DNA of 64,000 nt from Brucella thiophenivorans (GTDB taxonomy: Bacteria > Pseudomonadota > Alphaproteobacteria > Rhizobiales > Rhizobiaceae): contig NZ_NNRJ01000027.1 in assembly GCF_002252445.1 (NCBI RefSeq), positions 1 through 64,000 on the forward strand, given 5' to 3'. The notes below the pieces were generated by a model. That model saw only the letters and a program-made list of their open reading frames with translations. It did no database searches and was not told the DNA's origin. Of the stretch, positions 7,628-16,420 are shown one piece after another. The translations under genes were made by a program, and so were the position numbers. The stretch's first letter is position 1. Each line of letters opens with the position of its first letter.

Positions 7628-8161
7628 CTATCCGTTCTTTGGTAAAGGCGTTATGCGCAGCAGATCGTTGCAGCCGCCGTCAAAGATTGGATAATCATGC
7701 GTTAGTTGAACATACTTTATATCTCCGCGCATAACAAATTCCGCCCTTGTTTTAAAAAACATTTGCTGATTTTTAATGTCTGAAAAAATACAAACGTTGT
7801 TAAAATTGATGATTTCCGGCTCTGCATTTGGCCTTTTAATTGCAAGTCTCAACATGCATCGCTGCGGTCTTTTAAAATCAAATTCGTATATAGTTTTACA
7901 AAATTGATCGGTCGCAACTGTTGAAAAAACATACTCAATATTATCTTGCTGAATCGCAAAAAAATACCAGTTGTGGAAATGATATTTTGTCGGGTCTGTT
8001 TTTGCATCAGAAAACATAGGTGGTAATTCAGTTGATTTAATCGGAATATAATAGAATTGCCCCATTTTCAGATTGTTAAAATTATTTTTGGTCGCAACCT
8101 GCGCAAAGCTGGGAAATGCAATCGTTGACGCAGTCAGGATAAGCGCGATTTTTTTAAACAT
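7628..8161 (-). CDS. Exported protein, unknown
   Basis: 177 residues from ATG 8161 (MFKKIALILTASTIAFPSFAQ), with a Sec signal peptide and probable cleavage at FAQ. The longer frame to 8269 only adds antisense of the recombinase end. The mature part has four cysteines (DQFCK, QRCML, NVCIF, GGCND) that could form two disulphides. Asn/Phe-rich, no known domain. The leader AATTTTCCCAAAAAAAGAGA resembles those of other minus-strand genes here. Confidence 0.7.
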   Translation of the reverse strand: MFKKIALILTASTIAFPSFAQVATKNNFNNLKMGQFYYIPIKSTELPPMFSDAKTDPTKYHFHNWYFFAIQQDNIEYVFSTVATDQFCKTIYEFDFKRPQRCMLRLAIKRPNAEPEIINFNNVCIFSDIKNQQMFFKTRAEFVMRGDIKYVQLTHDYPIFDGGCNDLLRITPLPKNG

Positions 8162-8201
8162 TACGGATCTCTTTTTTTGGGAAAATTGGAAACACTGAAT
8201 T

Positions 8202-8762
8202 CTAAATTTTTTCGCGGCGCTGGATCTCTCGCGCGACAGTTTGGCGTGAAATTGAGAAGATCTCGCCAATTTCAGTCAATGATCTGCCCGCCTCTCGCAT
8301 CGTGAGGGCTTCTTTTATTTGTATAGATGACATTTTGCGTTTTCTGCCAATCACGACGCCGCGCTCTTTTGCGCGCGCAAGGCCCTCTGCCGTTCGTTCT
8401 TTAATCAAAGCTCGTTCAAACTCTGCAAGGCCAGCAAATACTGTGATTATAAGTTTTCCTGCCGCTGTTGTGGTATCCAGCCATGCATCAGAAAGGCTTT
8501 TTATAAACACGCCGCGCTCTTCGAGCTCGCGCATTATTTTGAGCAAGTCAAATGTCGATCGGGCAAGCCTGTCTAGACGCGTTATTATGATTGTGTCTCC
8601 CTCCCCCACTTTTTCTAAAAGCTTTTTCAGTTCTGGCCGCGCGACATCTGCTCCAGATTTTTTTTCAGAGAATATCTTTGAACAGCCGGCCGATTTAAGC
8701 GCATCAATCTGAGCATCGAGTTTTTGATCTAGGGTCGAGACGCGCGCATATCCAAAAATCAC
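8202..8762 (-). CDS. Serine recombinase, resolvase/invertase family
   Basis: 186 residues from GTG 8762 (VIFGYARVST), which has GAGGGG upstream; a longer start at 8852 is possible. The N-terminal catalytic domain has YARVSTLDQ with the nucleophile Ser, then TRLDRLARS, and a long E-helix (LAEFERALIKERTAEGLARAK). The C-terminal HTH is SLTEIGEIFSISRQTVAREIQRR. Length and domain order are those of Tn3-type resolvases or DNA invertases. No transposase or obvious res/inversion site is visible nearby, so it may act in plasmid multimer resolution or be a transposon remnant. Confidence 0.85.
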   Translation of the reverse strand: MIFGYARVSTLDQKLDAQIDALKSAGCSKIFSEKKSGADVARPELKKLLEKVGEGDTIIITRLDRLARSTFDLLKIMRELEERGVFIKSLSDAWLDTTTAAGKLIITVFAGLAEFERALIKERTAEGLARAKERGVVIGRKRKMSSIQIKEALTMREAGRSLTEIGEIFSISRQTVAREIQRREKI

Positions 8763-8976
8763 CAAAATCCCCTCTTTTTCAGGATTATTTTTGGACATAG
8801 GTTTTGGACATAGCAACTGCTTGTTTTTGTTATCCCCAAAAGTCACGTCCATAACTTAGGGGTTATGGACGCGCATAAAATCAAATAGTGAAATTTTGAT
8901 TGACAATAGTGAATGTATTTGCAAAAATTCAACAGGATTAGAAAATGATCCATTTCCCAGTATAAAGGATTACACA

Positions 8977-9549
8977 ATGCGCATCCAATTTCTGTCGTTT
9001 GCAGCTGTTGCTGTTTTCGCTTTTACCACTTCTGTCATGGCTGCTCCCTCTGTTAGCGGAGTATCGGGCTGCATTTTAAATAACGGGGCAAAAGCAGGCT
9101 CCGTTTCATACCAGCCTGCAAAGTCAGGCGGCGGTTCTGGTTCTGGCGGGAATTCTGGCGGCGGGAGAGATTCAGGAGCATCTGTGAGCTCTAATTTCCC
9201 AAATTGTGGCAGTGGTAACAATGGCACCTGGAACAGTGTAAACACTGTCAACGCGAATGAGGTAAATTCGGCATTTTGGCAAATGGAACAACAGACTAAC
9301 GCCGCCATCCACAACGCAGTGCAGAACAGCACGGCAGCTATTCGGAATGAGTACAACAATGCAATTGCTCAGAATAAGCAGCGTATTGAGGTAAACACGA
9401 AGGATCCCGTTGATAATGTTCGAGGACCAAACGACGGCGTTTTTTCAACCAGTACAAAAGGTTATGTTGGCGTTACAATCAGCACGCGCATTTCTGACAT
9501 AACCGCAAATGGGACGGATATAACATCAGCAGGTGCTGCTTTTAGATAA
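8977..9549 (+). CDS. Exported Gly/Ser-rich protein
   Basis: 190 residues from ATG 8977 (MRIQFLSFAAVAVFAFTTSVMAAP), with AAGGA upstream. A Sec signal peptide is followed by a Gly-Ser-rich linker around residues 50-75 and an Asn/Ala-rich helical part (NAAIHNAVQNSTAAIRNEYNNAI). The first 27 codons of the longer frame are rejected. It ends at a strong terminator, 190 bp before the autotransporter gene. The low-complexity secreted architecture fits a surface or matrix protein. No family is recognised. Confidence 0.7.
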   Translation: MRIQFLSFAAVAVFAFTTSVMAAPSVSGVSGCILNNGAKAGSVSYQPAKSGGGSGSGGNSGGGRDSGASVSSNFPNCGSGNNGTWNSVNTVNANEVNSAFWQMEQQTNAAIHNAVQNSTAAIRNEYNNAIAQNKQRIEVNTKDPVDNVRGPNDGVFSTSTKGYVGVTISTRISDITANGTDITSAGAAFR

Positions 9550-9575
9550 AATGAATCTTCTTTGTGTGAAACTAG

Positions 9576-9599
9576 CCGCCCTTTTGGGCGGTTTTTTTT
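9576..9599 (+). terminator. Rho-independent terminator
   Basis: CCGCCC-TTTT-GGGCGG followed by eight T, 26 bp after the exported-protein stop. Confidence 0.9.
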
Positions 9600-9741
9600 G
9601 TGATGAAATGTAGCGCGCAAATATAAAGCGCTGTAGCAAATTTCATCAGCAAAACATTTTATAAGTTTTCATTTTCAGGTAATTGTAATATGCAATTTTT
9701 CACTTACAATAATATTAAAATAGATTTGAGGGTATTAGAAA

Positions 9742-12700
9742 ATGAGAAATGCAGTGAAAAAGAAACTTCTGGTTTCAACTGCGCTTGTAAGCGCTTTTTT
9801 TGGATCCATGGCGGCAGCGAATGCAGCTTGTGTTGCACCCGAAGGATCAAACTACGTGTGCTCAGGAAAATCGACGAGCGTGTCGATTACGAACACAGAA
9901 GCGAAAAATCTGACGTTTACAACTGAGCCTGGCTTCGAAATTACGGGCGGCGACGGGCTTTCTATTAACAATGTTGGCAGCGTTGAATTTGTGGATGCTG
10001 TGAACTCAATAATTTTCGCTAACGCGTTCCGCTCATCGGTTAGCATTTTTAACGAAAACGCGGCTGATGCTGCTGTTGTGTTCAGATCTAACGGTCAATT
10101 TTCTGGCGATATAGGCATCACCAATAGAGCTGATGCTGGCTCTGCCACGCTTGGCGTTGAGTTGAGTGAAAAATTGAACGATAACAGCAATTTGGCGCTA
10201 TATAATACAGCGCTTAATGGCGGTGCTGCTACTACTCTGAGCATGGCCGGTGCAGAGCGCGGCTTACGCGTCATAAATCGTTCAAATAACGGATCGAGCT
10301 CAATCGACATTTTATCCTCAGACACGATCAGTGTTGATGGTGGCTTCGGCATTGAAGTGTCAAATGTAGCTGAAAACGTTAATGCAGCTGAGAAAGCTGA
10401 TGCTACAGTTTCAATTGATGTAAAAGACGTGCACGCATCTGGAAATGAGGCAATAGCGGTTTACAACATTGCTCAAGCGTCGGGCGGTATATCCGCTGGA
10501 GATACAAGCGTTTATGTTAAAGCGGAAAATGTTTCATCTGACATTTCAAATGGCGTCAGTGTACAGAGCAACACGATCAATTTTGACGACAATTTCCAAT
10601 ATGCGGAAGGCAGCAACCGAACCGAAATCGATGTTAAAAATGTCAGCGCTTTAAACGGAACCGGCATTTTTGTTAGTTCGGGCGCGCATGACGAGACTAA
10701 TGTTTCTGTCAAAGCGGAAGAAATCAATGCGTTCACAGGTGTTGCTGCAAACGCGTATGGCTCTTTGTCTATGAGCGACACAACTTCCAAAATTATTGTT
10801 GATACAATAACGTCCGGCGATACAGGTGTTGCTGCTGTTGCTCAAGGCAAAACGGTTAACCAGAGCATTGATGTTAGAGAGGTTGTTTCCTCAAATATTG
10901 GTGTCTCATCGAATTCTGACGGCACAACTTCTTCAGCAAATACTGTCAATGTTGGTGAAATTGATGCAGGTGGATCAGGCATATATGTGAACAACCGAGT
11001 TCGCGACAATGCTACAACCGGAGATAACGCTCGATATGCAGCCACGACCGTTGCAGCCGATCGCATAAATGCGGGTGGAGATGGCATCAATCTTCAAAAT
11101 TCCACGTTTTCTGATACGTCAGAATCTGTTGCTGCTATTGCTGTCAATGTTGGTGAAATTGTTGCTGGAAACGACGGAATTAATCTGCGCAATTCGTCCA
11201 GCGGTGGTTCTGTTTCAACAGTTGTAAACGTTGATCAGGTCAATGCTAGCGGTGTCGGTGTCCTCGTTGATGCCAGCACACTAAGCACTGATCAGCGCTC
11301 AATAATGACTGTTTCGGTAGGCGACGTAAACGCTATCGGCAATGGTGTTCAGCTAGAGAATTATGCAAGTAATTCTAATGGTTCTAACATCTCGCTAACT
11401 GTTAATGGTAGTGTTTCATCTGAAGCTGGAACGGGCGTCCTGATGACGACGTCAGGCAGCAACCAGGAGCTTCTTGTAAACTCGCGGATCGCTGGCGGAA
11501 ACGGCAAAGCTATCGAGATGCGCAATAATAATGGCATTGCGACATTGGGTTTGTCTGCTGGTTATGTGCTTGATGGCGCGGCGATTGCGACGACATGGGG
11601 CTCTTTAAATATTGGGAATGCAAAGCTTGCTCTTGTCGGTGATCAAGACGCAATGCTTGATCTCACACGGATCGATAATCGCAGCCAGGCTGCGACTGGC
11701 GGCGGGGTTGTCAATTCAATCAGCGGTTTTGGTCAGTTGGACAAAAATGACGCTGGAAAATGGACACTCACGGGTGCGAATAACCGCGACATAAATGACA
11801 TTTTCTTAAGCACGTCGATCAACGCAGGGACGATGCATTTTGACAATGCAGTGCTCGGCTCTCAGCAAACTGCAATCGGCGCAGCTGCTGTTCTGTTTGC
11901 TGAAGGCAGTTCAGGCATAGACACTTATAATGGCTACTGGGGCTTGCCAGCGCAGTTTACAAACGCTGGCACGTTAACAATGGCGAACGGAAGGGCTGGC
12001 GACGTTTTTTCTATCAACGGCAACTATGCCGGTGATGGCGGTACGCTTGTCTTAGATACTGTTATGGGTGGTGATGAAAGCCACACTGATCGATTGACTG
12101 TTTCTGGCGACACGTCGGGTCAAACAAATGTTGTGATCAATCAGGTTGGTGGTAGTGGCGCTCACACGGTCAATGGCATCGGTGTCGTTTACGTCGGTGG
12201 CGTGTCGGCTGGCACCTTCGATCTTGTTGGCGATGTTGAATACAACGGTCGTCAAGCAATTGTTGTGGGTGAATACATTTACGGCCTCGGTCGTGGTGCT
12301 GGTCAGAATAATGGTAATTGGTATCTAACCTCTGATCTTCGCGAAACTCCGGTTGATCCTGAGCCGCCGGTAGATCCAGAGCCACCAGTTGTGCCTGTTG
12401 ATCCAGAGCCAGAAGTGCCTGTCATACCTGTAGATCCGGTCGATCCAGAGCCGCCAGTTGTTCCGATTGATCCAATTGACCCAGAAGTTCCGGTCATCCC
12501 GGAGCCTATCGATCCAGAACCTATCCGTCCGGTCGTCGCGCCAGGTGTACCAAGTTATGAAGCGTTGCCGCAAAACATGCTGATCGCTAACAACCTGCCC
12601 ACGCTTCAACAGCGCGTTGGTGATCGCTATTGGTCATCTGAAGGCAAGTTGATGATCGATTCAGGCGCACTTTCGGCCAATAAGTCAGCTTGGTGGGGTC

Positions 12701-13542
12701 GTGTCGAAGGCGAGCATGGCGACATTAAATCTGCAATCACGACGTCTGGCACTGATTACACGTATAACAAATTTAAGATGCAAGCTGGCACGGACATGCT
12801 GCTTTACGAGGGTGATAAAGGCATCTTAATTGGCGGCTTTACGATGCATTATGTCAATTCAGCAATGAAAACGTCATTGCGTGGCGAAAATGGTTATGGA
12901 TCGGGCAAAATCTCGACGTCTGGTTATGGTGCGGGTCTTACTGCAACCTGGTATGGCAACAACGGTTTCTATGTTGACGGACAGCTGCAAACGACATGGT
13001 ATTCGTCAGACATTGAGGCCGGTGGCCGCAACATGGCATCGAGCATCAAAGGCATGGGTTATGCGGCGTCTGTTGAAGTCGGCAAGCGCTATGAACTGAA
13101 AAACGGATGGGTAATTACACCGCAAGCGCAGCTGCAATACAGCCGTGTGAAGTTTGATCCTTTCGTTGATACCTACGGCACAACAGTCATGCATAATTAT
13201 GCTGACAGTCTCGACGGTCGCCTTGGTGTTTTGATTGCAAAAGAAACAGTCAAGCGGGACGCCAAGGGTAAGGTTAAGAGCCGCTCAAAGGTCTATGCAA
13301 CAGCCAATGTGCATCAGGAGTTTAAGAAGGGTTCAAGCGTACGCGTTGGTGAAACCGACTTTGACAATCGCCGTGATCGTACCCGCGTAAGCGTTTCTGT
13401 TGGTGCACAGCACACATGGGGCAAGACTAAATACAATGAAAACGACAAGTACACGATCTACGGCGAAGCACGTGTAGAAAAGTCGATTTCATCGAGCTCT
13501 TTCAGCGCCGGTGCATTTGCTGGCCTGAAGATCAAGTTTTGA
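9742..13542 (+). CDS. Autotransporter (type V secretion) with beta-helix passenger
   Basis: 1266 residues. A signal peptide (KKLLVSTALVSAFFGSMAAANA) occupies about 1-30. The long passenger is built of repeats such as VGEIDAGGSGIYV, ADRINAGGDGINL, VGEIVAGNDGINL and VGDVNAIGNGVQL, spaced about 35-45 residues apart, typical of a right-handed beta-helix. A Pro/Asp-rich linker (PVDPEPPV type repeats) spans about 870-935. A C-terminal translocator barrel covers about 990-1266, ending in the expected Phe (LKIKF). It should thread the passenger to the cell surface as an adhesin-like protein. A small HTH gene follows after 11 bp. Related autotransporters occur in Brucella and Bartonella. Confidence 0.9.
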   Translation: MRNAVKKKLLVSTALVSAFFGSMAAANAACVAPEGSNYVCSGKSTSVSITNTEAKNLTFTTEPGFEITGGDGLSINNVGSVEFVDAVNSIIFANAFRSSVSIFNENAADAAVVFRSNGQFSGDIGITNRADAGSATLGVELSEKLNDNSNLALYNTALNGGAATTLSMAGAERGLRVINRSNNGSSSIDILSSDTISVDGGFGIEVSNVAENVNAAEKADATVSIDVKDVHASGNEAIAVYNIAQASGGISAGDTSVYVKAENVSSDISNGVSVQSNTINFDDNFQYAEGSNRTEIDVKNVSALNGTGIFVSSGAHDETNVSVKAEEINAFTGVAANAYGSLSMSDTTSKIIVDTITSGDTGVAAVAQGKTVNQSIDVREVVSSNIGVSSNSDGTTSSANTVNVGEIDAGGSGIYVNNRVRDNATTGDNARYAATTVAADRINAGGDGINLQNSTFSDTSESVAAIAVNVGEIVAGNDGINLRNSSSGGSVSTVVNVDQVNASGVGVLVDASTLSTDQRSIMTVSVGDVNAIGNGVQLENYASNSNGSNISLTVNGSVSSEAGTGVLMTTSGSNQELLVNSRIAGGNGKAIEMRNNNGIATLGLSAGYVLDGAAIATTWGSLNIGNAKLALVGDQDAMLDLTRIDNRSQAATGGGVVNSISGFGQLDKNDAGKWTLTGANNRDINDIFLSTSINAGTMHFDNAVLGSQQTAIGAAAVLFAEGSSGIDTYNGYWGLPAQFTNAGTLTMANGRAGDVFSINGNYAGDGGTLVLDTVMGGDESHTDRLTVSGDTSGQTNVVINQVGGSGAHTVNGIGVVYVGGVSAGTFDLVGDVEYNGRQAIVVGEYIYGLGRGAGQNNGNWYLTSDLRETPVDPEPPVDPEPPVVPVDPEPEVPVIPVDPVDPEPPVVPIDPIDPEVPVIPEPIDPEPIRPVVAPGVPSYEALPQNMLIANNLPTLQQRVGDRYWSSEGKLMIDSGALSANKSAWWGRVEGEHGDIKSAITTSGTDYTYNKFKMQAGTDMLLYEGDKGILIGGFTMHYVNSAMKTSLRGENGYGSGKISTSGYGAGLTATWYGNNGFYVDGQLQTTWYSSDIEAGGRNMASSIKGMGYAASVEVGKRYELKNGWVITPQAQLQYSRVKFDPFVDTYGTTVMHNYADSLDGRLGVLIAKETVKRDAKGKVKSRSKVYATANVHQEFKKGSSVRVGETDFDNRRDRTRVSVSVGAQHTWGKTKYNENDKYTIYGEARVEKSISSSSFSAGAFAGLKIKF

Positions 13543-13553
13543 GGGTTGAGAAG

Positions 13554-13919
13554 ATGACCAAAGAAAATAGCGCTTTTCGATCTAAAGATTATTCGACAAG
13601 TCTGGAGCGCGCTCTTCAGAACAAGACCAAGAAGCTTGAAATTATAAATGCCACAACTTTAAAAGTGGCGGAGATGATTATGTCGGGGTCGCACTATGAC
13701 CCCGGCAACCTGTTTAAAACTATATACTCAAAACTGGCGATTGAAGAGGGAGTTAAAAAAGAAAGGCCGGCGGTTAGACGACGAAAGGTAAACTACGATG
13801 AAGTTATTTCTCTTCATAAAAGTGGATTATTGCCGCTGGAGATATCGGAGTTACTTTGTGTCAACCGCGTCACTGTGTACAGAATAATTCGATTGAACCG
13901 GGAAAAAAAGAATTTCTAA
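13554..13919 (+). CDS. Small HTH protein behind the autotransporter
   Basis: 121 residues from ATG 13554 (MTKENSAFRSKD); a TTG at 13539 would overlap the autotransporter stop. The basic middle is followed by a C-terminal helix-turn-helix (NYDEVISLHKSGLLPLEISELLCVNRVTVYRIIRLNREKK) like the DNA-binding end of resolvases, but without a catalytic domain. It is 11 bp downstream of the autotransporter and before a terminator, so the two probably share a transcript. It may regulate it. Function is inferred only from the HTH. Confidence 0.65.
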   Translation: MTKENSAFRSKDYSTSLERALQNKTKKLEIINATTLKVAEMIMSGSHYDPGNLFKTIYSKLAIEEGVKKERPAVRRRKVNYDEVISLHKSGLLPLEISELLCVNRVTVYRIIRLNREKKNF

Positions 13920-13944
13920 TCGTGCTAATTAGCGTGAAAATAGA

Positions 13945-13966
13945 AAGCCCTGGATTTTCCGGGGCT
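13945..13966. terminator. Bidirectional terminator between convergent genes
   Basis: AAGCCC-t-GGA-tt-TCC-g-GGGCTT lies between the plus-strand HTH gene and the minus-strand beta-helix gene. U-rich tracts occur on the plus side. Confidence 0.7.
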
Positions 13967-13982
13967 TCATTTTACTCAAAGC

Positions 13983-14393
13983 TCAATCATCATTATGATC
14001 AAGATCAGAAATATTTGTAAAGTTTTTCAGCATAATTTTTTCATCTGAATGCATCACAGAGCTGTCGATAAACGAATTGCCGCTAACTGTTAAGTTGCCC
14101 GAAATCTCAGACTGAGTGATGTGCGCGTTGTCAGTAATAACAACATTGCCGCTGATAACAGAATGGCTGTCAACAATCGCATTACCATTAACTAGCGCAT
14201 TGTCGGTCACACGTGATTTTTCACCCACATAACCGTCTTCTGCAATCCAACAGTCGCCATCCTGAGAAAGAACGCCAATGCTGTCAACATAACCGCCCTT
14301 GTCGCCAGTCTTAACACCGTGCGTATCATTATCTCTCAAAGCAACGAGTTGAAATCGATTATTATTTAAATTATGGATTACGTCATATTTCAT
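13983..14393 (-). CDS. YdcK-like hexapeptide-repeat protein
   Basis: 136 residues: a short N-terminal segment with GDKGGYVDS...LSQDGDCWIAEDGYVG, then imperfect hexapeptide repeats (ARV/ALVNGNAIVDSHSVISGNVVITDNAHITQSEISGNLTVSG) that would form a left-handed beta-helix. The GGYV...CWI pattern is typical of the YdcK/phage-associated group of polymer-like hexapeptide proteins. No acyltransferase active-site His is obvious. Cytoplasmic, role unknown. The start is at the edge of a 270-bp AT-rich intergenic region. Confidence 0.65.
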   Translation of the reverse strand: MKYDVIHNLNNNRFQLVALRDNDTHGVKTGDKGGYVDSIGVLSQDGDCWIAEDGYVGEKSRVTDNALVNGNAIVDSHSVISGNVVITDNAHITQSEISGNLTVSGNSFIDSSVMHSDEKIMLKNFTNISDLDHNDD

Positions 14394-14659
14394 AGTTCAA
14401 GTCTTCTCTCTCTTTTTTCTATCTCTTTTTTTCTCCAAGCTTGCTGCTTGTTGTATATAATGCTGCAAAAAAGTATTTCCTGCGTCAAATATTATTTTTA
14501 ACTTTATTTTAATAAGCCGCCACATTTGCGCCGCAAAATTTTCTGACGCGCACGTGCATTATACATACGCGCGCGCGCATTCATCTTTGTAAGTCGTAAA
14601 ATGGAGTGCATGGTGATCTCTCGGCGGTCACTTGCACAAATTCACACTCAAAATTGAAA

Positions 14660-14687
14660 AAGCCGCCTCGATCAGATCGGGCGGCTT
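14660..14687 (-). terminator. Terminator of the small-protein operon
   Basis: AAGCCGCC and GGCGGCTT flank an inner CGAT-CAG-ATCG stem; a T run follows on the minus strand. It ends the cluster of small genes at 14710-15654. Confidence 0.85.
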
Positions 14688-14709
14688 ATGTTGCTATACG
14701 CATTTGTTC

Positions 14710-14841
14710 TCAATTTTCTGCATCTCGCAGCGCTTGGTTAGTCAGCTGGATAATTTCAGTCTTACTGAATGCAGACAGATCCGGAAGATCCGCATCCTTT
14801 AGAACATCGGTCAGAATTTCTTTGATATGTTCGGCGTCCAT
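14710..14841 (-). CDS. Small acidic protein, last gene of small-protein operon
   Basis: 43 residues, MDAEHIKEILTDVLKDADLPDLSAF..., starting at ATG 14841 with AGGAAG 8 nt upstream. Acidic and helical, no signal. It begins 11 bp after the preceding small gene and is followed by a strong terminator. The longer frame to 14907 is the overlapping end of the upstream gene and is not used. Function unknown. Confidence 0.55.
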   Translation of the reverse strand: MDAEHIKEILTDVLKDADLPDLSAFSKTEIIQLTNQALRDAEN

Positions 14842-14852
14842 AGTATTACTTC

Positions 14853-15026
14853 CTAAAATAAGAGCGCACGTTTGGCGCTGCCGGTTTCGGAATATTTTGG
14901 GCTCCATGGATCGACATGATTGTCGGCATCAAAATGGCTGTCTACCTCCACAATTTTTTTGCCGAATTCTTTTTCAGCAGCCATTTTGCCACTTTTTGTA
15001 TATCTATTGGATTTATTGATCCTCAT
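14853..15026 (-). CDS. Small basic protein in the small-protein operon
   Basis: 57 residues starting MRINKSNRYTKSGKMAAEKEFGKK at ATG 15026, with AGGGA about 8 nt upstream. The start overlaps the stop of the upstream 34-residue gene. Soluble, Lys-rich N-terminus, acidic middle (VEVDSHFDADNHVD). It is linked to its neighbours by overlap or an 11-bp gap. Function unknown. Confidence 0.5.
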   Translation of the reverse strand: MRINKSNRYTKSGKMAAEKEFGKKIVEVDSHFDADNHVDPWSPKYSETGSAKRALLF

Positions 15027-15127
15027 TTGTCTGTTCCCTGTTGTGTTGATGTTGATGGGGTTAATGTAAGGCCAAGGATGAATCCCCCGGCGGCGATAAA
15101 AGCAGCAATCGCAAGGATTTTAGTCAT
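15023..15127 (-). CDS. 34-residue membrane or exported micro-protein
   Basis: MTKILAIAAFIAAGGFILGLTLTPSTSTQQGTDK, which is one hydrophobic helix followed by a short polar tail. The start overlaps the end of the upstream gene (8 bp) with GAGG in front, and the stop overlaps the next start. Tight overlaps on both sides support translation. It resembles small inner-membrane proteins. Function unknown. Confidence 0.5.
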   Translation of the reverse strand: MTKILAIAAFIAAGGFILGLTLTPSTSTQQGTDK

Positions 15128-15395
15128 TCATAGCCTCAATTACTAAGTTCAAGGCTTCTTCAGTGGCCGAAAGTGCAACTGGCGCATGAACGCGCTCAAC
15201 ATATGCAAAATCCGGATTTGATATGTGGATAGGCAAAGGCTTAGTCGAGCTTTGATTGCTGAAGCCGAAAATGATGATTGCGAAAAACGCAATTAGTCCA
15301 GTTACAGACGAAATTACATTCAATGTAGATGCGCCCATTTCTTCGTTCTGGGCGGCGTCGAAGCGGATTCTGTCTTCCAAGGTCAGTGCAGTCAT
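15120..15395 (-). CDS. Small single-pass membrane protein
   Basis: 91 residues with a soluble N-terminus (MTALTLEDRIRFDAAQNEE), one transmembrane helix at about 24-46 (STLNVISSVTGLIAFFAIIIFGF) and a periplasmic tail. Part of the minus-strand operon of small proteins, overlapping the next gene. No family recognised. Confidence 0.6.
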   Translation of the reverse strand: MTALTLEDRIRFDAAQNEEMGASTLNVISSVTGLIAFFAIIIFGFSNQSSTKPLPIHISNPDFAYVERVHAPVALSATEEALNLVIEAMND

Positions 15396-15435
15396 TTTTC
15401 CTCATCCTTCTCTTCTGTGGCGTGTTTTTGTGGAT

Positions 15436-15654
15436 TTAGAGCTGGTCTGCGCGCTTGCCGCCGATCATAATCTTTGACAGATCGACAATACCGCCTGTCA
15501 TGAGCTGCGCACGCAGCTGATCAGCTGCCTCGTAATTGGCTGTGTAATCAGCTTGCGCGGCATGCGCTTTGTTCGCAGTTTTAGCCAAATAATTTGCGCC
15601 AGCGAGCACTGCGATAGCGGCAAGACCGATACGAATAAGCGCAAACATTTCCAT
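15436..15654 (-). CDS. Small membrane-anchored protein, first gene of the operon
   Basis: 72 residues from ATG 15654 (MEMFALIRIGLAAIAVLAGANYLAKTANKAHA), with GAGG about 10 nt upstream. A hydrophobic N-terminal helix or uncleaved signal is followed by a helical polar region. A start at 15696 would add a basic leader without a ribosome site. Function unknown. Confidence 0.55.
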   Translation of the reverse strand: MEMFALIRIGLAAIAVLAGANYLAKTANKAHAAQADYTANYEAADQLRAQLMTGGIVDLSKIMIGGKRADQL

Positions 15655-15806
15655 TTTTCTTTTTACCTCTATTAGATGTCGTTGTATATTTATCATTATA
15701 CATTTATAACGTTATTGATCAACAGTTATTATGTCTAAAAGTGAATTTATGTTAGGAAATTTCATTTATTGTTAGAATCTCAGTTGGGGATTGACCTATA
15801 GATAAA

Positions 15807-15831
15807 AAAAAGCCCGGTTTTCCGGGCTTTT
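15807..15831 (-). terminator. Terminator of the MucR gene
   Basis: AAAGCCCGG-tttt-CCGGGCTTT with a T run on the minus strand, 35 bp after the MucR stop. Confidence 0.9.
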
Positions 15832-15865
15832 GCTATCGTAATGGGTAATATTGAGTGAATGAGAT

Positions 15866-16420
15866 TCAGTCCTGGAATTTGACTTTCTTAATTCCAAGGC
15901 GGGATTTGCTTAGTCCAGTCCGTGCAGATATCGCAGAACGTTTTTCAGACAAAGCGGCAGCAACGATCGGGTAATCTTCTGGAAGGCCATATTTAATTTT
16001 ATATTGATCAGCTGTAAGGCCGTGCGCGACTTTTAAATGTTTGCGCAAGTTCGTGAATTTGGCACCGCATTCCAAGCACGTAATTTTGTCGTGCTGGACA
16101 CTTCCTTCAATCGGGATAATGGGTTTCTCAATCTTATAAACAAATGCAGTCCGGGCATTGTCTGGATCTTTCAAAAAGTCGGGTATTTCGTCCTCTTCGT
16201 CCACTTCAACCATTTGTTCGACAGATGCTGGGGGTGTCTGCGCGATTGGTATTTCAGACCGAGAAACAGGAGCTGTTTGAGGTATATTCATTGCGCTCAC
16301 CGCTCTGTATGCTTCTGCAAATAGCGTGCCCATGTCGGCATCTGGCCTCTTATCGAGCAGGGCAATGGCCAATTTCGTTGCCGCGTCGATGCGCGCAATT
16401 TCGATTTCATTTTGTGACAT
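15866..16420 (-). CDS. mucR-like: MucR/Ros-family transcriptional regulator
   Basis: 184 residues. The C-terminal domain has the Ros/MucR zinc finger: ITCLECGAKFTNLRKHLKVAHGLT with Cys, Cys, His, His. It is followed by the typical DQYKIKYGLPEDYPIVA segment and a basic tail. The N-terminal 90 residues are longer than in chromosomal MucR and contain a conserved-looking helix (IEIARIDAATKLAIALLDKRP). The family represses many AT-rich promoters in Rhizobiales. Two further relatives lie at 21.7-22.5 kb. Confidence 0.85.
   Translation of the reverse strand: MSQNEIEIARIDAATKLAIALLDKRPDADMGTLFAEAYRAVSAMNIPQTAPVSRSEIPIAQTPPASVEQMVEVDEEDEIPDFLKDPDNARTAFVYKIEKPIIPIEGSVQHDKITCLECGAKFTNLRKHLKVAHGLTADQYKIKYGLPEDYPIVAAALSEKRSAISARTGLSKSRLGIKKVKFQD

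Noticed and set aside
8202-8852. Site-specific invertase controlling a nearby invertible segment
   Set aside because: The recombinase is real, but no pair of inverted repeats flanking a promoter was visible within several kb.
12303-12609. Gly/Thr/Ser-rich minus-strand frames opposite the autotransporter linker
   Set aside because: They are mirrors of the PVDPEP-type repeat and have no ribosome site.
9742-13542. CRISPR-like array suggested by repeated words in the passenger region
   Set aside because: Repeats are coding, in frame, degenerate and irregularly spaced; they encode beta-helix rungs.
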